From NCBI GenBank assembly GCA_903842455.1, contig CAIMLX010000205.1:1-64000 (forward strand): 64,000 bases of DNA. The letters run 5' to 3'. Positions 56,819 through 63,897 of the stretch are shown piece by piece. This DNA comes from an uncultured Hyphomicrobiales bacterium. GTDB taxonomy: Bacteria; Pseudomonadota; Alphaproteobacteria; Rhizobiales; Devosiaceae. The notes below the pieces were generated by a model that saw only the letters and a list, made by a program, of their open reading frames with translations, was not told the DNA's origin and ran no database searches. The position numbers and the translations under genes are program-made. How positions within the stretch are numbered: the stretch's first letter is position 1; each line of letters starts with the position of its first letter.

Positions 56819-56885
56819 GGTCTTCCCCCGTGAAACGGGGGAAGGGGACCATCCGAAGGATGGTGAAGGGGGCGGTACCAATACC
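56819..56885. repeat. Dispersed palindromic intergenic repeat, copy 3 (inverted relative to copy 2)
   Basis: Starts GGTCTTCCCCC and ends GGGGGCGGTACC. Its reverse complement matches copy 2 over most of its length, including the ACCATCC-TTC-GGATGGT hairpin. Copies 2 and 3 face each other across 25 bases, so the pair can form a large cruciform in the convergent gap. No gene is seen in 56710-56901. Confidence 0.75.
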
Positions 56886-56901
56886 GTGCGCGCGGACGAC
56901 C

Positions 56902-58044
56902 TCAGTCTTCCAGCAGGTACGCGCCCTTGCGGCTGGGTAGAACCGTGGTGCCGACGATCTTCATGATGGACGTGCCGCGGGGGGCGTATTTCTGCATGCG
57001 GCGGCTCAGCACCAGGCCGTCGGTGCCGGCGAGGATCGGGGTGCGGGCCATGAAGGCTTCGGGACCATCCAAAGCGATGAGGTCGGCGACGGGCTGGCCC
57101 TTGCTGACGCGCTCGCCCAGTTCGACGCGGTAGGCGACGAGGCCGGGTCGGTCGGTGCGGATGATCTCGGTGGCTTCGAGCGGCGTGGCCTCGGCGATGC
57201 GGGCGGGTGGCGTGCCGGCGTCGGCGTCGATCAGGTTGCGGCCGCAGAGGAAGCCCCAGAGGCGGCGGGCGTCGTCGGCGCCGAGGGGGTCGAAGACGTC
57301 GGCCTGGCCGCGGTATTCAAGCGTGGCGGTGGCGCTCGCCATCGGGACGGGCTTGCCCGGATTGGCCTGCGCCACCTTGCGGTAGAGCTGGGGCAGCACT
57401 TCATCGAACGAGCCACCACCGGAATCGGAGGCGGTGAGGGTGGCCGCGGCCCCCATCCAGTCGGCCAGGTCCTGCAGTTCGGGCATCAACTCGGGCGAGG
57501 TGAAGATGTGGATCAGCGAGTCGTCGTCGCAGTGGAGGTCGAGCACGAACTCCGCATCGTGCGCTTCCTTGAGGACGATCAGGCGCAACTGCTCGGCGGC
57601 GGTGCGCGGCTGCTGGGCATCGATCCAGCGCGACACGGCGGTGCGGATCAGGTTGACGTTGAAGACTTCATCGTCGCTGAGGCGGCCCGAGAGCTGGCTG
57701 CGGATCAACGAGAAGAGGTCGGGCCAGCGGCGGTTGAAATTGACGCCGGTATTGGTGTCGTAGCGGCCGATATGGTGGCGCAGCGACTGCTGGCCGAGCC
57801 CGAACGGGTTGACTGCCGGCATGACGACGAAGCGGGCGCGGAGCAGGCCCTGGTCGTCGGCCTGGCGCAGCATCGGCAGCAGGTGGTGCAGCACCATGGT
57901 GCCGGGATGCTCGTCGGCGTGGAGGGCGGCCTGGAGGTGCACTTTCTCCGGCGCGTTCTCCGGGCCGACAACGTAGTAGGTGAACTCGGTGGTGGTGCCC
58001 GGGGTATCGCCGCGCAGCGGCACCGTCTTGCGTTCGAAGCTCAC
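56902..58044 (-). CDS. Succinylglutamate desuccinylase/aspartoacylase family deacylase
   Basis: A 380-residue M14-like zinc enzyme without signal peptide. Zinc ligands are in AALHADEHPGTM (H-x-x-E) and EFVLDLHCDDDS (His). NPFGLGQQSLRHHIGRYDTNTGVNFNRRWPDL carries the substrate Arg/Asn region, and a Glu in TATLEYRG is the catalytic candidate. The C-terminal domain (from about residue 290) has a biotinyl-like strand pattern. It is the last gene of the amino-acid ABC operon (14-base gap), suggesting that an N-acylated amino acid or an opine-like compound is imported and deacylated. Confidence 0.85.
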   Translation of the reverse strand: MSFERKTVPLRGDTPGTTTEFTYYVVGPENAPEKVHLQAALHADEHPGTMVLHHLLPMLRQADDQGLLRARFVVMPAVNPFGLGQQSLRHHIGRYDTNTGVNFNRRWPDLFSLIRSQLSGRLSDDEVFNVNLIRTAVSRWIDAQQPRTAAEQLRLIVLKEAHDAEFVLDLHCDDDSLIHIFTSPELMPELQDLADWMGAAATLTASDSGGGSFDEVLPQLYRKVAQANPGKPVPMASATATLEYRGQADVFDPLGADDARRLWGFLCGRNLIDADAGTPPARIAEATPLEATEIIRTDRPGLVAYRVELGERVSKGQPVADLIALDGPEAFMARTPILAGTDGLVLSRRMQKYAPRGTSIMKIVGTTVLPSRKGAYLLED

Positions 58045-58058
58045 TATCTACCTCAGTG

Positions 58059-58802
58059 TCAGGCGCGGGTGAGGCTGAATTTCAGCGGCCGGGCTCCCGG
58101 CATATGCCGCATCAAATGGCGGTACACGAGTCCGAACACGAAGAAAACTGCCAGCGAAACGGCGAGGAAGTAGGCGGCGGCCACCGAGAAGTGCAGCACC
58201 GAGTTGTAGTCGCGCTGGAACAGGTCGTTGGCTTGGCTCATCAGGTCGCGCTGCCCGTCGATCACCGGCAGGGTGAAGTAGACGAGCGCTGTGGCGTGGA
58301 ACAGGAACACTACCTCGTTGGTGTAGGCTGGCCAGGCGAGGCGGATGACATGGGGCCAGATGATGCGCCGGAAACGCTCCGACCGCCCCATGCCGAAGGC
58401 CTTTGCCGCTTCGACTTCGCCCTTGGGCACGGCGCGCAGGGCGCCGTGGAGGATTTCGGCCGTGTAGGCTGTGGTGTTGAGGGCGAGGATCAGCGGGCCG
58501 AGGAAAAGCGGGTTCAGCACCAGCCAGTCGATGCCGAGCGGTTTCCAGACACTCAGGTTCAGCGCCAGCGCCAGCGAGTAGAGCATGAACAGCTGGATGA
58601 AGAACGGGGAGCCGCGGAAGGCGTAGATGTAGCCGCCGCAGAGGTTTGCCACTAGCCGGTTGTTCGAGTTCCGGCCCAGCATCACCAGCACGGCCAGCCC
58701 GAACCCCACCGGGATCGAGGCGAAAGCGAAGTAGAGGTTGAACACCGTGGCGCGACCTAGGATCGCCACGTCCACCAGGATGGCTTCGAGCAGCCCGGTC
58801 AT
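58059..58802 (-). CDS. Polar amino-acid ABC transporter permease (HisM/ArtM/OccM-like)
   Basis: Start ATG 58802 overlaps the upstream permease stop (ATGA); 247 residues, not the 410 of the track. Five membrane helices, with YIYAFRGSPFFIQLFMLYSLALAL and the coupling loop EVEAAKAFGMGRSERFRRIIWPHVIRLAWPAY, are typical of PAAT-family permeases. It forms a heterodimer with the preceding permease. Confidence 0.92.
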   Translation of the reverse strand: MTGLLEAILVDVAILGRATVFNLYFAFASIPVGFGLAVLVMLGRNSNNRLVANLCGGYIYAFRGSPFFIQLFMLYSLALALNLSVWKPLGIDWLVLNPLFLGPLILALNTTAYTAEILHGALRAVPKGEVEAAKAFGMGRSERFRRIIWPHVIRLAWPAYTNEVVFLFHATALVYFTLPVIDGQRDLMSQANDLFQRDYNSVLHFSVAAAYFLAVSLAVFFVFGLVYRHLMRHMPGARPLKFSLTRA

Positions 58803-59602
58803 ACGCGTTCCGCCATCGGCATGCCGCGCGACGCCCACCGGGTGATGGCGGCGAAGGCCTTTTCGGACAGGTAGGTCACGAGGATGTAGAACAGCAGCAG
58901 CGCCAGATAGTAGCCCCAGCGCCAGTCGCCGTGAATGACGCCGGCGGTGCGGCTGAAGTTGGGGGCTCCCAGCAGGTTGGCGCCGCGCACGATATCGGTG
59001 ATCTGCAGCAGCGACAGCAGCGAGGTCGCCTTGATCAGCAGCAGCCAGCAATTGGACAGGCCGGGCAGGGCGTAGACCCACATCTGCCGGATATGCACCC
59101 GGCTCAACACCTGCCAGTTGGTCATGCCGAAGGCGCGGGCCGCTTCGAGCTGGCCGCGGGGCACGCTGTTGAGCGCGCCGGAAATGACGTTGGCGGTGAA
59201 GGCGCCGTAGACGATGCCGAGCGAGACGGAGGCCAGCAGCAGGTATTCGCCGGTGCCGAGGAACCAGTTGGCCTCGGGGCAGGGTGGCCACACGCCCGCG
59301 CCGCCGCCGGCGGGGCAGGCGCTCTGGGCGATGACAAGCTCGACCAGTTGCTCGAAGGCGAGTGGGAAGAATATGAAGAACAGCACGTCCGGGACGCCGC
59401 GGACCATGTTGATGTAGATGGTGCCCAGGAGCTTGAGCGGCGGCAGGCTGGAATTGCGCAGCGCGGCGCCGCCAATTCCGAACAGCAGGGCGAAGGCGCC
59501 GCCCAGCAGGGCAGCGATCACCGTGTACTGGAAGCTGGCGTACCAGTTCAGATGTCGGCCGTTCGTCAGGTACGAAACCCAGAACTCGAACGTCTCGGTC
59601 AT
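58799..59602 (-). CDS. Polar amino-acid ABC transporter permease (HisQ/OccQ-like)
   Basis: A 267-residue membrane protein. NMVRGVPDVLFFIFFPLAFEQLVE, the periplasmic loop with CPAGGGAGVWPPCPEA (two Cys, possible disulfide) and the EAA-type loop QLEAARAFGMTNWQVLSRVHIRQMWVYALPG identify it as HisQ/OccQ type. The extended loop is usual in the opine/arginine/histidine subgroup. It lies between the binding-protein and second permease genes. Confidence 0.92.
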   Translation of the reverse strand: MTETFEFWVSYLTNGRHLNWYASFQYTVIAALLGGAFALLFGIGGAALRNSSLPPLKLLGTIYINMVRGVPDVLFFIFFPLAFEQLVELVIAQSACPAGGGAGVWPPCPEANWFLGTGEYLLLASVSLGIVYGAFTANVISGALNSVPRGQLEAARAFGMTNWQVLSRVHIRQMWVYALPGLSNCWLLLIKATSLLSLLQITDIVRGANLLGAPNFSRTAGVIHGDWRWGYYLALLLFYILVTYLSEKAFAAITRWASRGMPMAERV

Positions 59603-59661
59603 TGAGCCCCCGGGCGGCAGGTGGCGACGGGGCAGGTTGCTGCCCCGCCGTCAGTGTCGGA

Positions 59662-60417
59662 TCAGTTCACGTAGAACGGGCCCTTGCGCGTCGGGAAGTG
59701 CTTGGCGATCAGCGCATCGATGGTGCCGTCGGCCTTGGCGGCAGCGAGGGCCTCGTCGAGCTTGGCGAGCAGTTCGGTGTCGGCCTTGCGGAGGCCGGCG
59801 CCGACGCCGCCACCGATGGCGACGGTGACGTCGCTGGTCTTGAGGGCGCCGCCCGAGTTGGCGACGGCTTCATCGATATACGAGCTGTCGGCGAGGATCA
59901 CGTCGATGTTGCCGGCCATCAGGTCAGCCAGCGCGTTCGAGGCGGTGTCGAAGGTCAGGAGGGTGTTGCCGGTGGCGAAGTTCTCGGTGGCATAGGCATC
60001 CTGAATGGTGCCGGTCTGGGTACCGATCTTGACGCCGGTGAGGTTGGCGGGATCGACCGTGGCCGACTCCAGCATCATGAAGCCCGAGGCCTCCGGCGGA
60101 GAGTAGTCGGCGGTGAAGTTGATGGCTTCCTTGCGCTCGTCGGTGATCGACATGCCGGCGGCGATGACGTCGTAGTTGCCGGCGTTGAGGTTCGGGATGA
60201 TGGTGTCCCAGGCGGTCTGCACGAAGGTGCATTCGAGGCCGGTGCGCTTGCACAGCTCGTTCATCACGTCGATGTCGAGGCCGGCGAGGTTGCCGTCCGC
60301 ATTGACGTAGTTCCAGGGCTCATAGGCACCCTCGGTGCCGATGCGGATCGCCTGGGCGTTGGCAGCGGTCGAGAACAGGGCGACTGCAATAGCAGCGACT
60401 GCAATTAGCTTCTTCAT
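59662..60417 (-). CDS. Periplasmic amino-acid-binding protein (family 3, HisJ/ArgT/OccT-like)
   Basis: A 251-residue protein with a Sec signal (MKKLIAVAAIAVALFSTAANA). The mature fold shows IRIGTEGAYEPWNYVNADGNLAGLDIDVMNELCKRTGLECTFV, WDTIIPNLNAGNYDVIAAGMSITDERKEAINFT and GVKIGTQTGTIQDAY. These match the amino-acid-binding pocket of the polar amino-acid family, including the Arg-free SITDERK segment. Basic amino acids, ectoine-like or opine-like ligands are all possible. Confidence 0.92.
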   Translation of the reverse strand: MKKLIAVAAIAVALFSTAANAQAIRIGTEGAYEPWNYVNADGNLAGLDIDVMNELCKRTGLECTFVQTAWDTIIPNLNAGNYDVIAAGMSITDERKEAINFTADYSPPEASGFMMLESATVDPANLTGVKIGTQTGTIQDAYATENFATGNTLLTFDTASNALADLMAGNIDVILADSSYIDEAVANSGGALKTSDVTVAIGGGVGAGLRKADTELLAKLDEALAAAKADGTIDALIAKHFPTRKGPFYVN

Positions 60418-60562
60418 TTAACGGGGTCTCTCCAGGATACGAGCTGGCATGAGGAGGTGCCGGCCGGGGTTAGTTCCCACGAAAACCGCGGGCATAGACT
60501 TCATGCTTAGCGGATTTTACCGGTTGGTCAATATTGCGTCACCAAACGCGATCATGGCGCAA

Positions 60563-61339
60563 TCAGGTGTGATCGGCGGCGCGGAGGAACTGCTGCAGCC
60601 GCCTCGACTTCGGAGCGTCGAAGACTTCGGCGGGGGTGCCCTCTTCCTCGATCTTGCCGAGGTGCAGGAACACCACTTTGTGGGCGATGGTGCGGGCGAG
60701 GTCCATGTCGTGGGTGACAAGGATCATGGTGCGCCCCTCCTCGGCGAGGAGGCGGATCACCCGCACCACCTCGACTTCGAGCTCGGGGTCGAGGGCGGAG
60801 GTCGGCTCGTCGAACAGCATCACGCGGGGGTTGATGCAGAGGGCGCGGGCGATGGCGGCGCGCTGCTGCTGGCCGCCGGAGAGCTGGCTGGGGTAGTTCG
60901 CCGCCTTGTCGAGGATACCGACCTTGCCGAGCATTTCCAGCGCCGCAGCCTCGACCTCGACCTTGTCGCGCTTCTGCACGTGGAGCGGCGCTTCCATGAC
61001 GTTGCCAAGCACCGACATGTGGCTCCACAGGTTGAACTGCTGGAACACCATGCCCAGTTCGGAGCGGATGCGGCGGATCTGCCCTTCGTCGGCCGGATGG
61101 CGGTTCGGTGGCTTGCCGGACAGGCGGATAGCCTCGCCGCCGATCTTGACGCTGCCCTGTTCGGGCACTTCGAGCATGTTGATGCAGCGCAGCAGCGTCG
61201 ATTTGCCGGAGCCGGAGGAGCCGATCAGGGCGACCACCTCGCCCTCGTGCGCGGTGAGCGACACGCCCTTGAGCACTTCAAGCGGCCCGTAGGACTTGTG
61301 GAGATTGTCGATTTCGACGACGGGCGCGGCGTTCTGCAT
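60563..61339 (-). CDS. Amino-acid ABC transporter ATP-binding subunit (HisP/OccP-like)
   Basis: Start ATG 61339 (MQNAAPVVEIDNLHKSYG), 258 residues; the track extension upstream is rejected because it runs through the predicted small-RNA terminator. Walker A GSSGSGKST, Q-loop VFQQFNLWSHM, LSGGQQQRAAIARAL and LFDEPTSALDPELE, with the HisP-type insertion SGKPPNRHPADEGQIRRIRSE. It is the first gene of the five-gene operon and is followed by a 145-base gap before the binding-protein gene, which may hold a second promoter. Confidence 0.92.
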   Translation of the reverse strand: MQNAAPVVEIDNLHKSYGPLEVLKGVSLTAHEGEVVALIGSSGSGKSTLLRCINMLEVPEQGSVKIGGEAIRLSGKPPNRHPADEGQIRRIRSELGMVFQQFNLWSHMSVLGNVMEAPLHVQKRDKVEVEAAALEMLGKVGILDKAANYPSQLSGGQQQRAAIARALCINPRVMLFDEPTSALDPELEVEVVRVIRLLAEEGRTMILVTHDMDLARTIAHKVVFLHLGKIEEEGTPAEVFDAPKSRRLQQFLRAADHT

Positions 61340-61403
61340 GTCGTCCAGCAATGCCGATGTGGGGCGGCCAAGGCAAGCAAATTGCGGACTGTAGGGGACG
61401 CCG

Positions 61404-61537
61404 AAAAGAAGCGACCCCGATCGCGAGATCGGGGCCGCCGCATTCTCGAACCGCGGACCCGGCAGGGACGGCCCGAGTTTCGTGCTCTGGCTAGAAGGAC
61501 CGTCCGCGACGGGACAGACCAGCAGCGAGATGTTGTC
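61404..61537 (-). ncRNA. Candidate EcfG-dependent small RNA next to phyR (GsrN-like)
   Basis: This predicted ~130-nt transcript lies in the 310-base gap between phyR and the amino-acid ABC operon. It begins a few bases after a perfect GGAAC-N16-CGTT EcfG promoter (61569-61545, minus strand). It ends at an excellent intrinsic terminator: a 12-bp stem with one G-U pair (61438-61411) and TTCTTTT. It is downstream of the phyR terminator, so it is a separate unit. No ORF of credible length or ribosome site is present. Pairable segments GGACGG and CCGTCC suggest an internal hairpin with pyrimidine-rich loops. Caulobacter GsrN is a sigma-T-dependent small RNA and the natural comparison; sequence homology is untested. 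It could alternatively be a leader of the ABC operon with an attenuator. Confidence 0.55.
61411..61438 (-). terminator. Intrinsic terminator of the predicted small RNA
   Basis: Minus-strand stem GCGGCCCCGATC / GATCGGGGTCGC with a TCGC tetraloop and TTCTTTT immediately after. It is 72 bases upstream of the ABC ATPase start, a position that suits the end of an independent short transcript. Confidence 0.85.
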
Positions 61538-61544
61538 AGAGGCT

Positions 61545-61569
61545 AACGGGGAGACGGGCGGGTGGTTCC
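61545..61569 (-). promoter_or_regulatory. EcfG-type promoter of the predicted small RNA
   Basis: On the minus strand GGAAC (61569-61565), a spacer of exactly 16 bases and CGTT (61548-61545) match the alphaproteobacterial general-stress sigma factor consensus fully. It points away from phyR and is not followed by a nearby start codon. Confidence 0.75.
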
Positions 61570-61595
61570 AGTGCTGCACCTAGTGTTGCAGCACA

Positions 61596-61622
61596 AGAAA
61601 AAGGCCGGGCAACTGCCCGGCC
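61596..61622 (-). terminator. Intrinsic terminator of phyR
   Basis: Minus-strand hairpin GGCCGGGC-AGTT-GCCCGGCC followed by TTTTTCTT, 28 bases after the phyR stop. A second palindrome (GTGCTGCA/TGCAGCAC, 61571-61594) lies directly behind it. Confidence 0.9.
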
Positions 61623-61649
61623 TGAAGTGGTTGCATGGGAAACTGTCGT

Positions 61650-62444
61650 TCACGCTGCGGCGCGTGAGCCTTCGTCGAAGAAGAGAGCCTGGCTGATCAG
61701 AGCCTTCACCATGTCGGGGTTGAACGGCTTGGTAACGAGGAAGGTCGGCTCGGGGCGCTCGCCGGTCAGCAGACGCTCGGGGAAAGCGGTGATGAAGATC
61801 ACCGGGATCGGATGGGCGTGGAGGATGTCGTTGACCGCGTCGATACCCGAGGACCCGTCGGCGAGCTGAATGTCGGCGAGGATCATGCGCGGCTTGGTCT
61901 TGTGGTAAAGCGCCACGGCTTCCTTGTGGGTGCGGGCGATCCCGACCACGCGGTGGCCAAGGCCCTCGACCATCTGCTCGATATCCATTGCAATGAGCGG
62001 CTCGTCCTCGATGATGAGGATGTCGGTTGCCACCTGCCGGGAAATCTCCTGGCTGGCCTCGTCAAGCAGCGTCGCGAAGCTGCCCGAGTCTACACTCAGG
62101 ATTTCCGCGGCCTCGTCGTGGGCGAAACCTTCCACCGACACCAGCAGGAAAGCCTGCCGGGCGCGGGGGGTGAGGTTGAGAAGATTGGCGGCGGCGCGGC
62201 TTTCCCAAGGGAAGCTCGACACCGGGTCCGGCACCTTCACGGCAGTGCTCGAGAACATGGTCGAGAACAGCCGGTACAGCGAGATCCGGTCGTTGCTCGC
62301 TTCGGGGAAGATCGAGAGATCGGCGATCAGCGCTTCGAGCGCCGCGGCCACGTAGGCGTCCCCCGAGGTTTGCGAGCCCGTAACCGCACGCGCGAAACGG
62401 CGCAGGTACGGAAGATGCGGGGCGATCCGCGTGGACAATGACAT
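61650..62444 (-). CDS. phyR: General stress response regulator PhyR (sigma-like anti-anti-sigma factor)
   Basis: A 264-residue protein. Residues 1-135 form a sigma-factor-like domain (sigma2/sigma4 mimic, with NLLNLTPRARQAFLLVSVEGFAHDEAAEIL). Residues 140-260 form a receiver with acidic residues in LIIEDEPLIAMD, phosphoacceptor Asp191 in ADIQLADG, FITAFPE and the VTKPF lysine. Phosphorylated PhyR binds NepR and frees EcfG. It is divergent from nepR-ecfG, and a perfect EcfG promoter lies about 46 bases upstream, so it is positively autoregulated. The cognate HWE/HisKA2 kinase is not in this window. Confidence 0.97.
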   Translation of the reverse strand: MSLSTRIAPHLPYLRRFARAVTGSQTSGDAYVAAALEALIADLSIFPEASNDRISLYRLFSTMFSSTAVKVPDPVSSFPWESRAAANLLNLTPRARQAFLLVSVEGFAHDEAAEILSVDSGSFATLLDEASQEISRQVATDILIIEDEPLIAMDIEQMVEGLGHRVVGIARTHKEAVALYHKTKPRMILADIQLADGSSGIDAVNDILHAHPIPVIFITAFPERLLTGERPEPTFLVTKPFNPDMVKALISQALFFDEGSRAAA

Positions 62445-62489
62445 TTATGCACTACTCCCTTGACGCTTCGGCAGCTTACCACGGGCTAA

Positions 62490-62514
62490 AACGGGCGCGT
62501 CAAAATAAGGTTCC
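62490..62514 (-). promoter_or_regulatory. EcfG-type promoter of phyR
   Basis: Minus-strand GGAAC (62514-62510), 16-base spacer, CGTT (62493-62490). The predicted start leaves a leader of about 40 bases that carries AAGGGAG before the phyR ATG. Confidence 0.88.
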
Positions 62515-62523
62515 AGCCGCCTC

Positions 62524-62548
62524 GGAACTTTTTTGCCGGCGCTGCATT
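62524..62548 (+). promoter_or_regulatory. EcfG-type promoter of nepR-ecfG
   Basis: GGAAC (62524-62528), 16-base spacer, CATT (62545-62548), one mismatch to the CGTT -10. It lies back to back with the phyR promoter; the two GGAAC boxes are nine bases apart. It would give positive autoregulation of the sigma factor. Confidence 0.75.
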
Positions 62549-62602
62549 AACAAGTGCGCGGTGGAACTGGGGCGTCAAATTTCTGCTGTGGGGCAAGGGC
62601 AT

Positions 62603-62806
62603 ATGCGAGACAAGAAGACAATGAACGATATGAGCAGCATCAGGCGGCTACAGGAAGATGGGCTGGGTCCGAACTCGGACATCGGCAACAAGTTGCGCGC
62701 GCTCTATGGCGCCGTGCAGGAAGAGGGTATCCCGAACCAGCTTCTCGACCTGCTTGACCGCCTCGACGAAGTCGAACGGCAGAGCAAGTCCGGCAAGGAC
62801 GAGTGA
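62603..62806 (+). CDS. nepR: Anti-sigma factor NepR
   Basis: The track frame begins at 62438, overlapping phyR, but the real start is within ATG 62603 (AAGGG upstream), 62621 or 62630; 62603 gives 67 residues. The conserved NepR core is present: NSDIGNKLRALYGAVQEEGIPNQLLDLLDRLDE, two amphipathic helices that clamp EcfG or PhyR. It keeps EcfG inactive without stress. The stop is four bases before the ecfG start, so the two are coupled. Confidence 0.95.
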   Translation: MRDKKTMNDMSSIRRLQEDGLGPNSDIGNKLRALYGAVQEEGIPNQLLDLLDRLDEVERQSKSGKDE

Positions 62807-62810
62807 GGCC

Positions 62811-63398
62811 ATGGCTCTTCCAAGCACTATTGCCGGCGCCACGTCCCGCCCCGAGACACCGACCTTCAAGCGCGAGCTGCTCGCTACCCTGCCAAGCCTG
62901 CGGGCCTTTGCGGTGTCGCTGTCGGGTCGGCACGACAAGGCCGATGACCTGGTGCAGGACACGGTGATGAAGGCCTGGGCCAAGCAGGACAGTTTCGAGC
63001 TCGGCACCAACATCAAGGCGTGGCTGTTCACCATCCTGCGCAACGAGTTCTACAGCCAGATGCGCAAGCGCGGCCGGGAGGTGCAGGACACCGACGGGGC
63101 GTTCACCGAGCGCATGGCCGTGCACCCCAGCCAGTACGGCATCGTCGACCTCAACGACTTCCGCAAGGCGCTCGACAAGCTGCCGGACGACCAGCGCGAA
63201 GCGGTGATCCTCATCGGAGCCTCCGGCTTTTCGTACGAAGAAGCAGCGGAAATCTGCCATTGCGCCATCGGCACGATGAAGAGCCGGGTCAGCCGGGCGC
63301 GCACCAAGCTGCAGGAACTGCTGCAGGTTGCCGGCGAATCCGACTACGGCCCGGATGCGGTCTCGGCGCAGGTGACTTCTACTCCCAACCTCAGCTGA
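62811..63398 (+). CDS. ecfG: General stress ECF sigma factor EcfG
   Basis: Start ATG 62811 (GAGG upstream), 195 residues. Region 2 comprises FKRELLATLPSLRAFAVSLSGRHDKADDLVQDTVMKAWAKQDSFELGTNIKAWLFTILRNEFYS; region 4 comprises ALDKLPDDQREAVILIGASGFSYEEAAEICHCAIGTMKSRVSRARTKLQELL. This is the ECF15 (EcfG) group. It directs RNA polymerase to GGAAC/CGTT promoters, three of which are visible around this locus. Its stop overlaps the stop of the convergent receiver gene in the palindrome TCAGCTGA. Confidence 0.97.
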   Translation: MALPSTIAGATSRPETPTFKRELLATLPSLRAFAVSLSGRHDKADDLVQDTVMKAWAKQDSFELGTNIKAWLFTILRNEFYSQMRKRGREVQDTDGAFTERMAVHPSQYGIVDLNDFRKALDKLPDDQREAVILIGASGFSYEEAAEICHCAIGTMKSRVSRARTKLQELLQVAGESDYGPDAVSAQVTSTPNLS

Positions 63399-63750
63399 TA
63401 CGAGCTTTCGCGGCGTCGCAGGCAAGCTTCAAGCGTGCGGCGTCGAACGGCTTTTCAAGCGGCTGGGCATGCGGAAAGTTAGACAGCGACGCCTTGTCTG
63501 CCGACATCACCACGGTAGGAAGGCCAGCCTGAACCAGCCGCTGCGTCAGGGCCACAACTGCCGGCGCCCCCAGTTTCGCTTCGACCAGGGCAAGGTGGAA
63601 GCGCGTGGGGTCGACGGTATGCCCTTCGGCTTCGCTGACGCTGCGGTAGTGGGTGACTTCGACCGGGCAATCCTCCGAGAGCACGTACTCGATGTCGAGC
63701 GCGAGCAGTGTCTCTTCCTCGATGATGAGGATGCAGTGGGTTGAGGGCAT
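63391..63750 (-). CDS. Stand-alone pseudo-receiver protein next to ecfG
   Basis: The start is taken at ATG 63750 (MPSTHCILIIEEE), 119 residues; ATG 63786 would add 12. It has the receiver fold with acidic residues in LIIEEETLLALD and the conserved lysine in LEKPFD. The phosphoacceptor position is occupied by Glu57 (LALVEAKLG) instead of Asp. Such Asp-to-Glu receivers cannot be phosphorylated normally and may mimic the active state. Its location, tail to tail with ecfG, suggests a role in the stress response, as single-domain receivers modulate this pathway in other alphaproteobacteria. Confidence 0.8.
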   Translation of the reverse strand: MPSTHCILIIEEETLLALDIEYVLSEDCPVEVTHYRSVSEAEGHTVDPTRFHLALVEAKLGAPAVVALTQRLVQAGLPTVVMSADKASLSNFPHAQPLEKPFDAARLKLACDAAKARIS

Positions 63751-63897
63751 GGCAGGTCCGTGACGCGGGTGGAACCCGGCATGCATAACGGCCGCTCACC
63801 ATCGGTCATTTAAAAAAGACACTCTGCAAGCGGGCAACCGGCGGACATCGGCTGGCGTTGACGACAGAATTAAGCAAGGAATCGGCAGAACCAAACC

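Noticed and set aside
60418-60562. TTGACC in the gap before the amino-acid-binding protein gene as a sigma-70 promoter
   Set aside because: No acceptable -10 at 16-18 bases; a second promoter in this gap is plausible but not supported by the motif.
61571-61594. GTGCTGCA/TGCAGCAC palindrome as an operator
   Set aside because: It lies directly behind the phyR terminator and upstream of the EcfG -35; it may only be extra terminator structure. No second copy or adjacent regulator supports an operator.
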